Position numbers and translations under genes: made by a program. 30,530 nt of DNA, taken from NCBI GenBank assembly GCA_964482405.1, contig CAYZXH010000015.1, positions 1 to 30,530 on the forward strand, given 5' to 3'. The notes under the pieces were generated by a model. The model did no database searches. It had not been told where the DNA came from and saw nothing but the letters and a program-made list of their open reading frames with translations. Below are positions 1 through 7,804 of the stretch, piece after piece. Position 1 is the stretch's first letter. Each line of letters starts with the position of its first letter. This DNA is from Zestomicrobium sp964482405. GTDB lineage: Archaea > Thermoproteota > Thermoprotei_A > Sulfolobales > NBVN01.

Positions 1-474
1 AGATGGGAAGAAGCTTACAAAAGATTTGAAATCATAGAAAAAGAGCTTAAGGCACTCAGAGAAGACTTCAACAAAGCTTATCTAGAATTCAGCAGAAAGC
101 TTGACGCTCTTGGAGCTAGGTGGGGTGTCGTAGCGGAGGGGGCTTTCAGAGAAGGTATGAAGGGTGTTGTTGAGAAGATCCTTGGTGTCGCAAGGGTTGA
201 GAAGTGGGAGTTTAGAGATGAAGCTGGCGAGGTTTACGGGTATCCGAGCATAGTGGAGGTTGACGTGGTGGTGAGGAACGGCATTCACACGTTAGTGGAG
301 GTGAAATCAAGCATATCTAGAGGGGATGTCTTAGAATTCTGGAAAATAGGAAGACTATATGAGAGAGTTACAGGAATTAAACCGAGACTCGTGATGATCT
401 CACCGTATGTTGACGAGAAAGCGCTCGAATCAGCGACTAACCTCGGGATCGAGGTCTACACTCAGCTAAGCTAA
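1..474 (+). CDS. DUF3782-type PD-(D/E)XK nuclease-like protein, C-terminal part (partial)
   Basis: The reading frame is open from the first base of the window, so this is the last 157 residues of a longer protein whose start lies outside. The first ~40 residues are charged and helical and look like the end of a coiled coil. The rest contains a hydrophobic strand ending in EVDVVV followed by VEVKSS (around residues 90-103 of the visible part), the D...ExK arrangement of PD-(D/E)XK nucleases. This architecture, coiled coil plus nuclease-like domain, is that of the DUF3782/DUF3782-like proteins common in hyperthermophilic crenarchaea; their function is not established. An internal ATG at 157 is not the true start because coding sequence continues upstream. 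Family confidence is moderate; nuclease activity is only inferred. Confidence 0.7.
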   Translation, partial: RWEEAYKRFEIIEKELKALREDFNKAYLEFSRKLDALGARWGVVAEGAFREGMKGVVEKILGVARVEKWEFRDEAGEVYGYPSIVEVDVVVRNGIHTLVEVKSSISRGDVLEFWKIGRLYERVTGIKPRLVMISPYVDEKALESATNLGIEVYTQLS

Positions 475-577
475 CTAGATTTATCACTGTCCCGTTCCTC
501 ACGACTGGGATAAGCTATGATTTGTTCTACAACAACTAATATAGGAGTGTGTGAAATGTTTTGGGGGTTGATGGTTG

Positions 578-1936
578 ATGCTTTTAGGAACTTCGGGTTC
601 TGCTTGTCCTTTTGACTGGAGGTACGGTTCTGAGGAGATGAGGAAGCTCTTCACGGTTGAGGGCATGGTGAGGACCTACCTACTAGTTGAGAAAGCCTTG
701 ATGACTGGGTTAGCTAGGGCTGGGTTAGCGCCGGAGAATTGCGTTAAGGTGATTGAGGAGTGCGCGTCAAGTGTTACGGCCGACGAGGTGTATGCTAGGG
801 AGGCTGAATTAGGTCATGATATAGCTGCGCTGACATTCATTCTGGGGGAAAGGTGTGGTGATTGCGGGCGTTACGTGCACTTAGGCGCTACTAGTTACGA
901 CATAGTCGATACTGCTTGGGCTTTAACAATTCGTGAGGCCCTAACGCTCATCAAGCGCAAGCTCGCTGAAGTGATTCAGCGACTTACTAACCTATCTAGG
1001 GAGTATGAGGACGTGTTGATGGTCGGGAGAACCCACGGACAACACGCCGTACCCATAACCCTAGGTTTTAAGTTTGCTAACTACGTCTACGAGTTAAGCA
1101 GGAGTTACGAGAGGCTCTGCGAGCTCAGTAATAGGGTCGTTAAATCTAAGGTGTCTGGAGCTGTCGGAACGATGGCTGGCTGGCTCGGTAAGGGGCTTGA
1201 GGTCGAGGCTACGGTCTCGGAATACCTGAATCTAACCCCACACACCATAACAACTCAGGTAGCTCCTAGAGACGGCTTCGCTGAGTTGGTGTCTTCTCTC
1301 GCTATACTAGCCTCTCAACTCGATAGATTCGCTCTAGAGGTTAGGGAGCTCTCAAGGACTGAGATAGGGGAACTCTACGAGTCCGAGCCAAGGGTAGGTA
1401 GTAGCACAATGCCGCATAAGAGAAACCCCGTTATCTCCGAGAGAATCTCGGGCCTCGCCAAGATAGCCAGATCCTTGGTCATCACCGCCTTAGAGAACAT
1501 ACCCCTCATGCACGAACGAGACTTAACTAACAGCAGTAGTGAGAGGATCCTAATACCACACACCTTCCTAGTAATCGATCAAATCTTAGAAGACACCTTA
1601 AAACTACTGAGTATACTCCGTGTAGATAGGGAAGCTATGGAGAAAAACCTTAACCTAAGCAGGGGAGCTATAATGACTGAAGCAGTCATGATTAAGCTAG
1701 TCCAAAAAGGACTTCCCAGACACGAAGCACACAAAATCCTCACAAACATATCAAGGAACTTGAAGCCTGGCGAAACCCTAGCAGAAGCCTTAATGAGGGA
1801 CGAGACAATATCTAAGATGTTAAGCCTGGAAGAAATAACGGAAGCACTTAACCCCAGGAGATACCTAGGAAACTACTCCGAACTCATAGACAGAGCATTA
1901 AAACACGCTGAGAAAACTCTGAGCAACCTGAAATAG
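578..1936 (+). CDS. purB: Adenylosuccinate lyase
   Basis: Member of the fumarase/aspartase superfamily. It would remove fumarate from SAICAR and from adenylosuccinate in purine synthesis. The superfamily signature GSSTMPHKRNP is present near residues 275-285, the loop that carries the catalytic serine. The TRTHGQHA-like histidine segment (GRTHGQHAVP) lies near residue 150 and TSYDIVDT near residue 105. At ~452 residues it has normal PurB length, and the N-terminus CPFDWRYGS.EMR matches archaeal PurB. The start is taken as ATG 578; a TTG at 575 is equally possible, and a G-rich stretch at 564-567 could serve as ribosome site. It stands alone here, with no other purine synthesis gene beside it. 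Confidence 0.95.
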   Translation: MLLGTSGSACPFDWRYGSEEMRKLFTVEGMVRTYLLVEKALMTGLARAGLAPENCVKVIEECASSVTADEVYAREAELGHDIAALTFILGERCGDCGRYVHLGATSYDIVDTAWALTIREALTLIKRKLAEVIQRLTNLSREYEDVLMVGRTHGQHAVPITLGFKFANYVYELSRSYERLCELSNRVVKSKVSGAVGTMAGWLGKGLEVEATVSEYLNLTPHTITTQVAPRDGFAELVSSLAILASQLDRFALEVRELSRTEIGELYESEPRVGSSTMPHKRNPVISERISGLAKIARSLVITALENIPLMHERDLTNSSSERILIPHTFLVIDQILEDTLKLLSILRVDREAMEKNLNLSRGAIMTEAVMIKLVQKGLPRHEAHKILTNISRNLKPGETLAEALMRDETISKMLSLEEITEALNPRRYLGNYSELIDRALKHAEKTLSNLK

Positions 1937-2172
1937 CTTCATAGATGTAATGGAAGCGGAGAAACTCCGTAGTAATGGATCCGAGCTGGGTGTGGGGAAA
2001 AGGAATGAGGCAATGAAACATATAGACATATGCGAGGGCTGAATCTCTTTATCGTGTTGACTTAATTTAACTCCCCCATCCTAAAAGCTTATAAGTCTGC
2101 TTATGATGAAGTTATTAAGACTTCGAAGGCAAGTCATGCCCTAAGTGAGTAAGTCTTCGGGGTTGTGACGTC
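1937..2172. other. Intergenic region with a promoter-like element
   Basis: About 235 bases without a convincing gene. An AT-rich TATA-like element (gcttataag, about 2088-2096) lies roughly 80 bases upstream of the small zinc-ribbon gene and is the best promoter candidate. The segment 1960-2045 is G-rich and contains short repeats of the aatg..gag type, vaguely like the tail of an IS605-type element, but it has no ORF or clear ends. An ATGATGA at 2103 resembles a C box, but no matching CTGA D box follows it. Confidence 0.35.
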
Positions 2173-2322
2173 TTGAGTCCTTGGAGAGTTAGGTGTAAGG
2201 AGTGTGGTAACGTGTGGGTCCTGAACGTAAGCTATGATTTAAGCGAGTTTATCCAGTTATACCATTACTGCAAGGTATGCGGTAAGAACACGTATCACGA
2301 AATCCTAGAACATTCCGAGTAG
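2173..2322 (+). CDS. Small zinc-ribbon protein, 49 residues
   Basis: A TTG-initiated frame encoding 49 residues. It contains two cysteine knuckles, CKECG at residues 8-12 and CKVCG at residues 34-38, separated by a short beta-type segment. This CxxC-x22-CxxC arrangement is a rubredoxin-like zinc ribbon. Proteins of this size and pattern are common in crenarchaea and are typically nucleic-acid or protein binding, but I do not recognise a specific family. A TATA-like element lies upstream; there is no strong ribosome site before the TTG. It sits between purB and the convergent ThrRS-type gene. The paired cysteine motifs and clean stop make it credible despite the short length. Confidence 0.7.
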   Translation: MSPWRVRCKECGNVWVLNVSYDLSEFIQLYHYCKVCGKNTYHEILEHSE

Positions 2323-2337
2323 CTTCAGGGTTTGGGC

Positions 2338-2397
2338 TGAGTTCAGTGGAGGTTCATGACATCATTTAATCAGTCGGGCGACATTCATCACCATTGA
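2338..2397 (-). ncRNA. C/D-box guide sRNA (2'-O-methylation guide)
   Basis: Read on the minus strand the order is: C box GTGATGA (2391-2385), an 11-nt guide, D' box CTGA (2373-2370), a 4-nt spacer, C' box ATGATGT (2365-2359), a 12-nt guide, D box CTGA (2346-2343). This is the complete archaeal dual-guide layout with normal guide and spacer lengths. By the box+5 rule, the two guides (atgtcgcccga and catgaacctcca) would direct 2'-O-methylation by the fibrillarin/Nop5/L7Ae complex at complementary sites in rRNA or tRNA. The gene lies between the zinc-ribbon gene and the 3' end of the ThrRS-type gene; the exact RNA ends are estimates. Confidence 0.8.
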
Positions 2398-2440
2398 TTC
2401 TACGTTTTGAAAACTATAAAATTTGCGTGTTAAGCTCTGC

Positions 2441-4189
2441 TTAAGACATTGAGGTGTTTTTGAGAAAGTCTAGGAATTCATTGATTTTCATTGATTTCTG
2501 TAATCCAGCACTCCGTATCCTCACGTTAACCGTCTCACTCTCTTTTTCTCTGTCGCCGACCACCACTATGTATTCTATCCACTCAATTCCTGCGTCACGT
2601 ATCTTCCTACCTAAACTAACCTCTCTTCGGTCCACGTCCACCCCGATCCCGGCCTCACGTAGCTTGCTTGCAACGAGTTCAGCATACTCCATTAAGTCCT
2701 TGCTTACAGGTATTACCTTAACTTGAGTAGGCATTAGGAAGGCTGGTATGTAGGGGGTTTTACCGGCTAACTCCATCTTATGAGCTCTATCTATTAGAGC
2801 GTACACGAGGACCTCAAGAGGCCCTAACAACTCAGAGGATAGAGCGACCAGGTTTTCATTACTTGCTCTCGGCGGGTTCTGAGTTAAGACCCGCGTGGAA
2901 GTCTTAGTGAGTAAGGTCGGCGTCTCAGTCGAGTCTACGTAATAAAGCTCTGCCGACAGCTCCCAGGGAGCACCGTCTTTCCCAACAACCAATACGAACT
3001 CGTCGTAGAACTTATTGAGTGCTTCACTCAAGTAACTCGGGATACCTTCCTCAAACACTTTCTGGCTAACTCTCAAAACAAGCACTGAATGCCCTAATAA
3101 CTCGATCTTCGCCAACCTCTCGAACACGTGGCTCAGGAGATCAGCGAGTAGCTTGAGAACCTCCTTTACATTATTCGATAATATCGTTAGTTGAGGTTTC
3201 CTTAAACACATCAAGTAGTTCCTGAAATCACTTTGTTTAGGCTTCTTCAATACGTTGAGGATCTCGTACAAGTAGTAATTACCTCCCTCCTCAAGAACTC
3301 CTGACTCCATCAAGATCTTAACGTGGTCTGAGAAAGCCTCACTACTAACACAGTGCTTAATACCTCCCGCAACCTCGAAGCACAGGAACTCATCACTCCC
3401 CTCTGAGTCTTTCGAGTAGCCCTGGGATATCACCCTCTCCCCGCGTAGTCCGTGTTCCCGCTGAATCTCTTTAATTATCGACTCGCTCAAGTCAAGCAAC
3501 TTGTTCTCAATAATTATAGCGGGTCCTAGCCTGCGGAGCCTTAAACCAGTGTCTTCCAGTAACTTAAACCTAAACTTATTCAGCAATTCCTTAACTCTCT
3601 CGCTAGGTCCCCACCTCGTGACGGAAACATCTAAACACTTATGCCTACTTAGAACCCACTTCAGCTTCTTCACGTACTCGGAGTCGGGGGTTAGTTCGCG
3701 TGTGCCGGAAACCCTGCCGATTACGAAACATTCGTTGAATGCCGTGACCTTAACCCCCTCCTCAAACCTATACTCTCTGGAGAGTTCTGAGAGAGGGTGT
3801 CCGTAGCAGTTAATGGAGAACTGCTTATACCACCCGAAGGGAGTCCTGTAAACGGGGATCTCCATAATCTCCTCCCGCAAAGCATTCTCAAGAAACTTAA
3901 GCACCTCTAGAGCTTCATGAGGTCTAGCGAGATTCTTCGATAGGTGGGCGTAGGGGTATAGGACTACTGCAGAGGGCTTCAGCGTAGCTACTAAGTCTTT
4001 AAGATCTCTCACGAAATCTAGCGCTAACCCACTTAAGTTTCTTGAATCACCTTCCTCGACTGTAGTGAAAACTACTAGAGCATTCTTGAGCTCGATCGAG
4101 TATTCCCCAGATATTTCCTCAGCTTCCTTAAGAGCTTTCTCTGTCGTCTTAGCTTTGAAAGATTCGGCGTGGATTAACAACGCCCTCAA
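2441..4189 (-). CDS. Threonyl-tRNA editing protein (ThrRS-ed type, degenerate catalytic domain)
   Basis: The N-terminal ~140 residues are the archaeal ThrRS editing domain, with the characteristic segments YPYAHLSKNLA and RTPFGWYKQFSINCYGHPL.ELSR. This D-aminoacyl-tRNA-deacylase-like domain removes serine from mis-charged tRNA-Thr. The C-terminus (from about residue 490, VKVIPVSKDLMEYAELVASKLR onward) is the class II anticodon-binding domain. The ~330 residues between do not show recognisable class II motifs 2 and 3 (no FRNE-like or GxGxGxxR segment), so they appear to be a decayed catalytic core. Crenarchaea are known to split ThrRS into a catalytic and an editing protein; this fits the editing partner, and a ThrRS-cat gene should lie elsewhere. 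The TTG start is supported by a GGTGAG ribosome site 4-5 bases upstream. Confidence 0.88.
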   Translation of the reverse strand: MRALLIHAESFKAKTTEKALKEAEEISGEYSIELKNALVVFTTVEEGDSRNLSGLALDFVRDLKDLVATLKPSAVVLYPYAHLSKNLARPHEALEVLKFLENALREEIMEIPVYRTPFGWYKQFSINCYGHPLSELSREYRFEEGVKVTAFNECFVIGRVSGTRELTPDSEYVKKLKWVLSRHKCLDVSVTRWGPSERVKELLNKFRFKLLEDTGLRLRRLGPAIIIENKLLDLSESIIKEIQREHGLRGERVISQGYSKDSEGSDEFLCFEVAGGIKHCVSSEAFSDHVKILMESGVLEEGGNYYLYEILNVLKKPKQSDFRNYLMCLRKPQLTILSNNVKEVLKLLADLLSHVFERLAKIELLGHSVLVLRVSQKVFEEGIPSYLSEALNKFYDEFVLVVGKDGAPWELSAELYYVDSTETPTLLTKTSTRVLTQNPPRASNENLVALSSELLGPLEVLVYALIDRAHKMELAGKTPYIPAFLMPTQVKVIPVSKDLMEYAELVASKLREAGIGVDVDRREVSLGRKIRDAGIEWIEYIVVVGDREKESETVNVRIRSAGLQKSMKINEFLDFLKNTSMS

Positions 4190-4310
4190 ACACTCACCTA
4201 AGTATTCCTCTCATGCATTAATTTAAGTGCTAGCATGAAGCAGTTTTAGATCCACGCGTCTCCACAGTAAATCGAATTTAATAGGTAGTTAATAACGTAA
4301 AAAATGGTGG

Positions 4311-5288
4311 GTGGTGTTGGGCGAGCCCAAGTCTCAGGGTAGGAAGTTAGCTTCGATAGAGGACCTAGAGCTCACGCCGACAGTCCTCTCTAAGTTAGTG
4401 GAGGCCGGGTATAAGACTCTTGAGTCTATAGCTGCCGCTAATTCGGCGGAGCTCGCCAGCATAGTAGGCATACCTTTACCGACGGCTCAGAGAATAGTTA
4501 TTAAAGCGAGGGATTTGCTAGGTCTTAAGTTTAAGACAGCGCTTGAGTTGAGGGTGGAGAGAGCTAAGATTGGTAGGATAACTACGGGCTCAAGGAGTTT
4601 AGACGCATTATTGGGTGGGGGTATTGAGACTAAGTCCATCACAGAGTTCTTCGGTGAGTACGGGACCGGCAAAACCAACATATGCCACCAGCTAGCAGTA
4701 AACGTTCAGCTACCTGAGGATAGGGGAGGGCTGGGCGGGAAGGCACTATACATAGATACTGAAGGCACTTTCAGGTGGGAGAGGATAGAGGCTATGGCTA
4801 GAGGTGCGGGGCTAGACCCTGAAGCCGCCATGAGGAACATAATATGGGCTAGGGCGATAAACAGCGACCACCAAATCTCGTTAGTTGAGGAAGCTACTAA
4901 CGAGTTACTCCCTAACGAGAACATAAAGCTACTCATAATAGACTCGGTCATCAGCCACTTCAGAGCGGAGTATACTGGGAGGGAGACCCTAGCCATAAGA
5001 CAGCAGAAACTCAACAAGCACTTACATGACCTAGCTAGGATAGCGGAAGCTTTCGACATAGCGGTAGTCGTGACTAATCAGGTCATGGCGAGGCCAGATC
5101 TCTACTACGGTGACCCGACGCAAGCTGTCGGAGGGCATGTGTTAGCGCACGCGCCGGGCGTCAGGGTTCAGTTAAGGAAGGGTAGGGGAAATAAGAGAAT
5201 AGCTAGGGTCGTTGACGCGCCCCACTTACCGGAAGGCGAGGCCGTTTTCGCGATAACTGAGGAAGGAATCAGGGATGTAGAGGAGTAA
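4311..5288 (+). CDS. radA: RadA recombinase
   Basis: Archaeal RecA/Rad51 orthologue that forms filaments on single-stranded DNA for homologous recombination. Residues ~17-70 are the helix-hairpin-helix N-terminal domain (EAGYKTLESIA). The ATPase core has Walker A GEYGTGKT at 115-122, Walker B LLIID at 207-211, and the FRAEYTGRETLAIRQQKLNKH segment that follows it in RadA/Rad51. The Walker A loop differs slightly from the usual GEFGSGKTQ (Y, T, and N after the KT), all conservative. The length (325) is normal. Several starts are possible (GTG 4311, GTG 4314, TTG 4317). It is the first gene of a head-to-tail group: its stop abuts the start of the A24 peptidase gene. Confidence 0.97.
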   Translation: MVLGEPKSQGRKLASIEDLELTPTVLSKLVEAGYKTLESIAAANSAELASIVGIPLPTAQRIVIKARDLLGLKFKTALELRVERAKIGRITTGSRSLDALLGGGIETKSITEFFGEYGTGKTNICHQLAVNVQLPEDRGGLGGKALYIDTEGTFRWERIEAMARGAGLDPEAAMRNIIWARAINSDHQISLVEEATNELLPNENIKLLIIDSVISHFRAEYTGRETLAIRQQKLNKHLHDLARIAEAFDIAVVVTNQVMARPDLYYGDPTQAVGGHVLAHAPGVRVQLRKGRGNKRIARVVDAPHLPEGEAVFAITEEGIRDVEE

Positions 5289-6023
5289 GTGTTGAGTGTT
5301 GAGGAGCTGACTTTAATCGTAGCTGTCTTAGTCACTCTTTCATACGCGTCGATATCGGACCTTAAGAGCAGGGAAGTAAAAGAGTATGTGTGGGTTCCGG
5401 CATCCCTCCTATCGGTAACGATTAACTTATTATCAGGTAGTTACGACTTACTACAGCTAGCGCTAGCTTCGGTGCCGGCTCTCCTAGTCTTAGTCTTCGC
5501 AGTATTTGATATGATGGGTGGGGCAGACTTCCTAGCTCTCTTGCTAGTCACTCTGGCGCACCCTAGGATGTTTCCTAAACCAATAACCTACTTGACCCTC
5601 ATGTACTCACTACTCATTCCGGTAGCATTAATATTAATTAACCTAGTCCACGGCTTGAAAAACCTCAGGCACTATAAAGAGCTTAAGTGCGTTAAGGGAA
5701 GTAAGACTGCTTTATTATTTCTAGGCCGCCCTGTTAAAGTAGGATCGTTTCTTAAATCGAGGTTCACCTACTTACTGACGATTCCTGTGGGGGAGGGGGA
5801 TAGTGCGTCGTTCGAGTGTCGCGCCTCGTTCTCCATGGACGAGGCTTACGAGGAGAAAATAAAGACTAGCTTGATGGATATGCTAGACAAGAAAATACTT
5901 AACGCCGATGATTTTGTCTGGGTTACTCCAGGACTACCTCAGATAGTGTTCTACTTGATCGGATACGTGGCGGCGTTAGCTACCCCGGAAACACTCCTAC
6001 ACTTTATAATTCCCTCAACGTGA
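5289..6023 (+). CDS. Type IV prepilin / preflagellin peptidase-like membrane protease (A24 family)
   Basis: The N-terminal half is a chain of hydrophobic segments. The two catalytic aspartates expected for A24 aspartic proteases are visible: D24 in SISDLKSREV and D80 in MMGGAD, the latter replacing the usual GxGD with GGAD. This family (PibD/FlaK) cleaves class III signal peptides of archaeal pilins and archaellins at the inner face of the membrane. Residues ~125-225 form a soluble charged region, and a last hydrophobic segment is near the C-terminus; this soluble insert is longer than in minimal PibD. The gene begins directly after the radA stop and overlaps the HIT gene by four bases, so all three are probably co-transcribed. 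Family confidence is good, substrate unknown. Confidence 0.8.
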   Translation: MLSVEELTLIVAVLVTLSYASISDLKSREVKEYVWVPASLLSVTINLLSGSYDLLQLALASVPALLVLVFAVFDMMGGADFLALLLVTLAHPRMFPKPITYLTLMYSLLIPVALILINLVHGLKNLRHYKELKCVKGSKTALLFLGRPVKVGSFLKSRFTYLLTIPVGEGDSASFECRASFSMDEAYEEKIKTSLMDMLDKKILNADDFVWVTPGLPQIVFYLIGYVAALATPETLLHFIIPST

Positions 6024-6553
6024 GTTATTCTTCGGTAGTGAGGGTTATGCGTGAGCAAGCCCTGAAGATTTTGTGGGCTCCTTGGAGGATGAGTTACGTA
6101 GTCAAGGGCTCTGCGGAGGAATGCATATTCTGTAAAGCGGTTAGAGGGGGTGACGAAGAGAATTACGTAGTGTTAAGGTCTGAACACACTATAGCAATGC
6201 TCAACATATTCCCTTATAACACAGCGCACGTCATGGTGGCGCCGGCAAGACACGTCGCGAGGATAGAGCAGTTAACGCGTGAGGAAGTCTTAGACTTATT
6301 CGAGGTTCTTTCCAAGATTATTAAAGCGATTGACGCCGAGTACGCCCCCCAAGGATACAACATAGGGGTGAATATGGGGAGGGTTGCCGGAGCAGGCGTC
6401 GAATCACATATTCACGTTCACGTAGTCCCTAGGTGGTTGGGGGACACCAACTTCATGCCAGTGATCGCTGGAACTAAGGTAATGCCTGAAGACCTGCGTA
6501 GCACGTATACTAGACTAAGGAGCAGGGTCCTATCTCAGGGGATAGCACGTTAA
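6020..6553 (+). CDS. HIT-family nucleotide hydrolase/transferase
   Basis: Contains the histidine triad HIHVHVV (residues 130, 132 and 134 carry the histidines), which defines nucleotide-binding HIT proteins that hydrolyse or transfer nucleoside monophosphates, such as Ap4A- or adenosine-phosphoramidate-acting enzymes. The N-terminal LWAPWRMSYV and CIFC (Cys35/Cys38) resemble the zinc-binding start of Ap4A phosphorylase-like archaeal HIT proteins. The length (177) is normal for this subgroup. It overlaps the upstream peptidase by four bases (GTGA), a sign of translational coupling. The exact substrate cannot be read from sequence. Confidence 0.9.
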   Translation: MSYSSVVRVMREQALKILWAPWRMSYVVKGSAEECIFCKAVRGGDEENYVVLRSEHTIAMLNIFPYNTAHVMVAPARHVARIEQLTREEVLDLFEVLSKIIKAIDAEYAPQGYNIGVNMGRVAGAGVESHIHVHVVPRWLGDTNFMPVIAGTKVMPEDLRSTYTRLRSRVLSQGIAR

Positions 6554-6636
6554 TGTTTAATTTACTGAATTATAAAACTTGTTCGTCCTCTCCGAGGAAG
6601 CATCTCCGCAAGTGATATTAGTCTAATGAATCAATC

Positions 6637-6645
6637 ATTTTTAAC
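6637..6645 (+). promoter_or_regulatory. TATA-like promoter element before the first carbamoyltransferase
   Basis: An AT-rich atttttaac element lies about 40 bases upstream of the TTG start at 6679, spacing that suits an archaeal TATA box with a short leader. A GAGGTA motif at 6667-6672 can act as ribosome site and helps place the start. Confidence 0.4.
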
Positions 6646-6678
6646 GCTGACGTATTCTGCGTATATGAGGTACCTAAC

Positions 6679-7713
6679 TTGAAGAACCTGGTTTACGAGT
6701 TGACGGGTAAGGACTTAATAACTACTCAGGAGTGGAGCGTTGATGAGTTAAGGATCGCGCTAAACCTAGCTAAGGAGTTTAAGTGGGTTGCTCACTACTA
6801 CGGCGTTAGCAAGATACCGCCCATCCTAGAGAGGAAGACTTTCTTCATGTTATTCTTCGCCGGCTCTACGAGGACTAGGGCAGCTTTCGAGGCAGGCATG
6901 ACATACTTAGGTGGTCACGCACAATACATAGGAGCGCAGGAAACACGTATTGGGGAGGGTGAAGCTGTTAAGGACGTGGCAGCCATGTACGAGAGGTATG
7001 GACACGGCTTAGGGATAAGGATACTTGATAAAGCCATAGATTATAAACACGGTGCCGGGAACCAGCTAATACGGGAGGTCGCTAAGCACGTTAAGATACC
7101 CGTGATTAACATGGCTGACGATCAGTTCCACCCAACGCAAGCCCTAGCTGATTACATGACTTTCGAGGAGCTCTTCCCCAACCCTAAAGGCAAGAAATAC
7201 GTTATTATGTGGGCTTACTCCCCGGTCGTCAGAGGTCCTTGCAGCATTAATGAGGATCTCCTAATGTTTACTAGGATGGGTGTTGACGTAACAGTAGTGT
7301 ACCCGCCGGGCTACGACTTATTCCCTGACGTGGTTGAGTGGGCTAAGGAGAACGCGAAGAACTCGGGCTCAGTCCTAGAATTCAGTAATGACTATAGGGA
7401 AGCTCTGAGAGGAGCTCACGCAGTATTCCCGAGGAACTGGGCTTCGAGAACCCTCCAAGAACTGGGTTACAGTAAGTATGGTCAAGAAGAACTGAAGAAT
7501 TATGAGAAATTCAAGGACTGGAGAGTAACTAAGGAGTTGATGGATCTCATGGATAGGTCCGGGGTCTTAATGCACGTGATGCCTATCTTCAGAAACGCGG
7601 AAGCCGATGACGAAGTAGTTGATAGTCCTAGATCCGTCCTCTACGAGCAAGCTGAGAACGGGTTATGGACTAAGATGGCTGTCCTAGCCTTAACGATGGC
7701 TGGACTCAAGTAA
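6679..7713 (+). CDS. YgeW-like carbamoyltransferase, paralogue 1
   Basis: Member of the aspartate/ornithine transcarbamoylase superfamily. The carbamoyl-phosphate loop STRTR is at residues 63-67 and HPTQ at 151-154, both intact. The second-substrate region, HCLP in ornithine enzymes, reads HVMP at 299-302, so the cysteine is lost and the amine substrate is unlikely to be ornithine. The long insertions and order of motifs are closest to the knotted YgeW/acetylornithine-type branch. It is followed at ~90 bases by a divergent paralogue and then by carbamate kinase, so it probably runs in the catabolic direction, phosphorolysing a carbamoylated amine to carbamoyl phosphate. The substrate is unknown. 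The start is TTG 6679, with GAGGTA upstream. Confidence 0.85.
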   Translation: MKNLVYELTGKDLITTQEWSVDELRIALNLAKEFKWVAHYYGVSKIPPILERKTFFMLFFAGSTRTRAAFEAGMTYLGGHAQYIGAQETRIGEGEAVKDVAAMYERYGHGLGIRILDKAIDYKHGAGNQLIREVAKHVKIPVINMADDQFHPTQALADYMTFEELFPNPKGKKYVIMWAYSPVVRGPCSINEDLLMFTRMGVDVTVVYPPGYDLFPDVVEWAKENAKNSGSVLEFSNDYREALRGAHAVFPRNWASRTLQELGYSKYGQEELKNYEKFKDWRVTKELMDLMDRSGVLMHVMPIFRNAEADDEVVDSPRSVLYEQAENGLWTKMAVLALTMAGLK

Positions 7714-7730
7714 TGATTAACTAAAACACG

Positions 7731-7738
7731 TATAAAAC
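7731..7738 (+). promoter_or_regulatory. TATA-like element before the second carbamoyltransferase
   Basis: The 91-base spacer contains tataaaac at 7731-7738 and a second AT-rich candidate (gttttattg, about 7772-7780) placed about 25-30 bases before ATG 7805. The second would give a nearly leaderless transcript, consistent with the lack of a clear ribosome site. This suggests the two carbamoyltransferases are transcribed separately. Confidence 0.4.
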
Positions 7739-7804
7739 CACGATAATTTTTCTTTATCGAACAAAATAACGTTTTATTGAAATCAATATAGTGAAGTTTA
7801 AAAG

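Noticed and set aside
1375..1563. Minus-strand open frames inside purB, radA, carbamoyltransferase and other genes
   Set aside because: They are antisense shadows of strongly supported genes, without family motifs.
1960..2045. G-rich segment with aatgaggcaatgaaac-like words, possible IS605 remnant
   Set aside because: No ORF, no inverted repeats and no second copy in the window to define ends.
2103..2172. ATGATGA resembling a C box upstream of the zinc-ribbon gene
   Set aside because: No CTGA D or D' box follows at workable distance.
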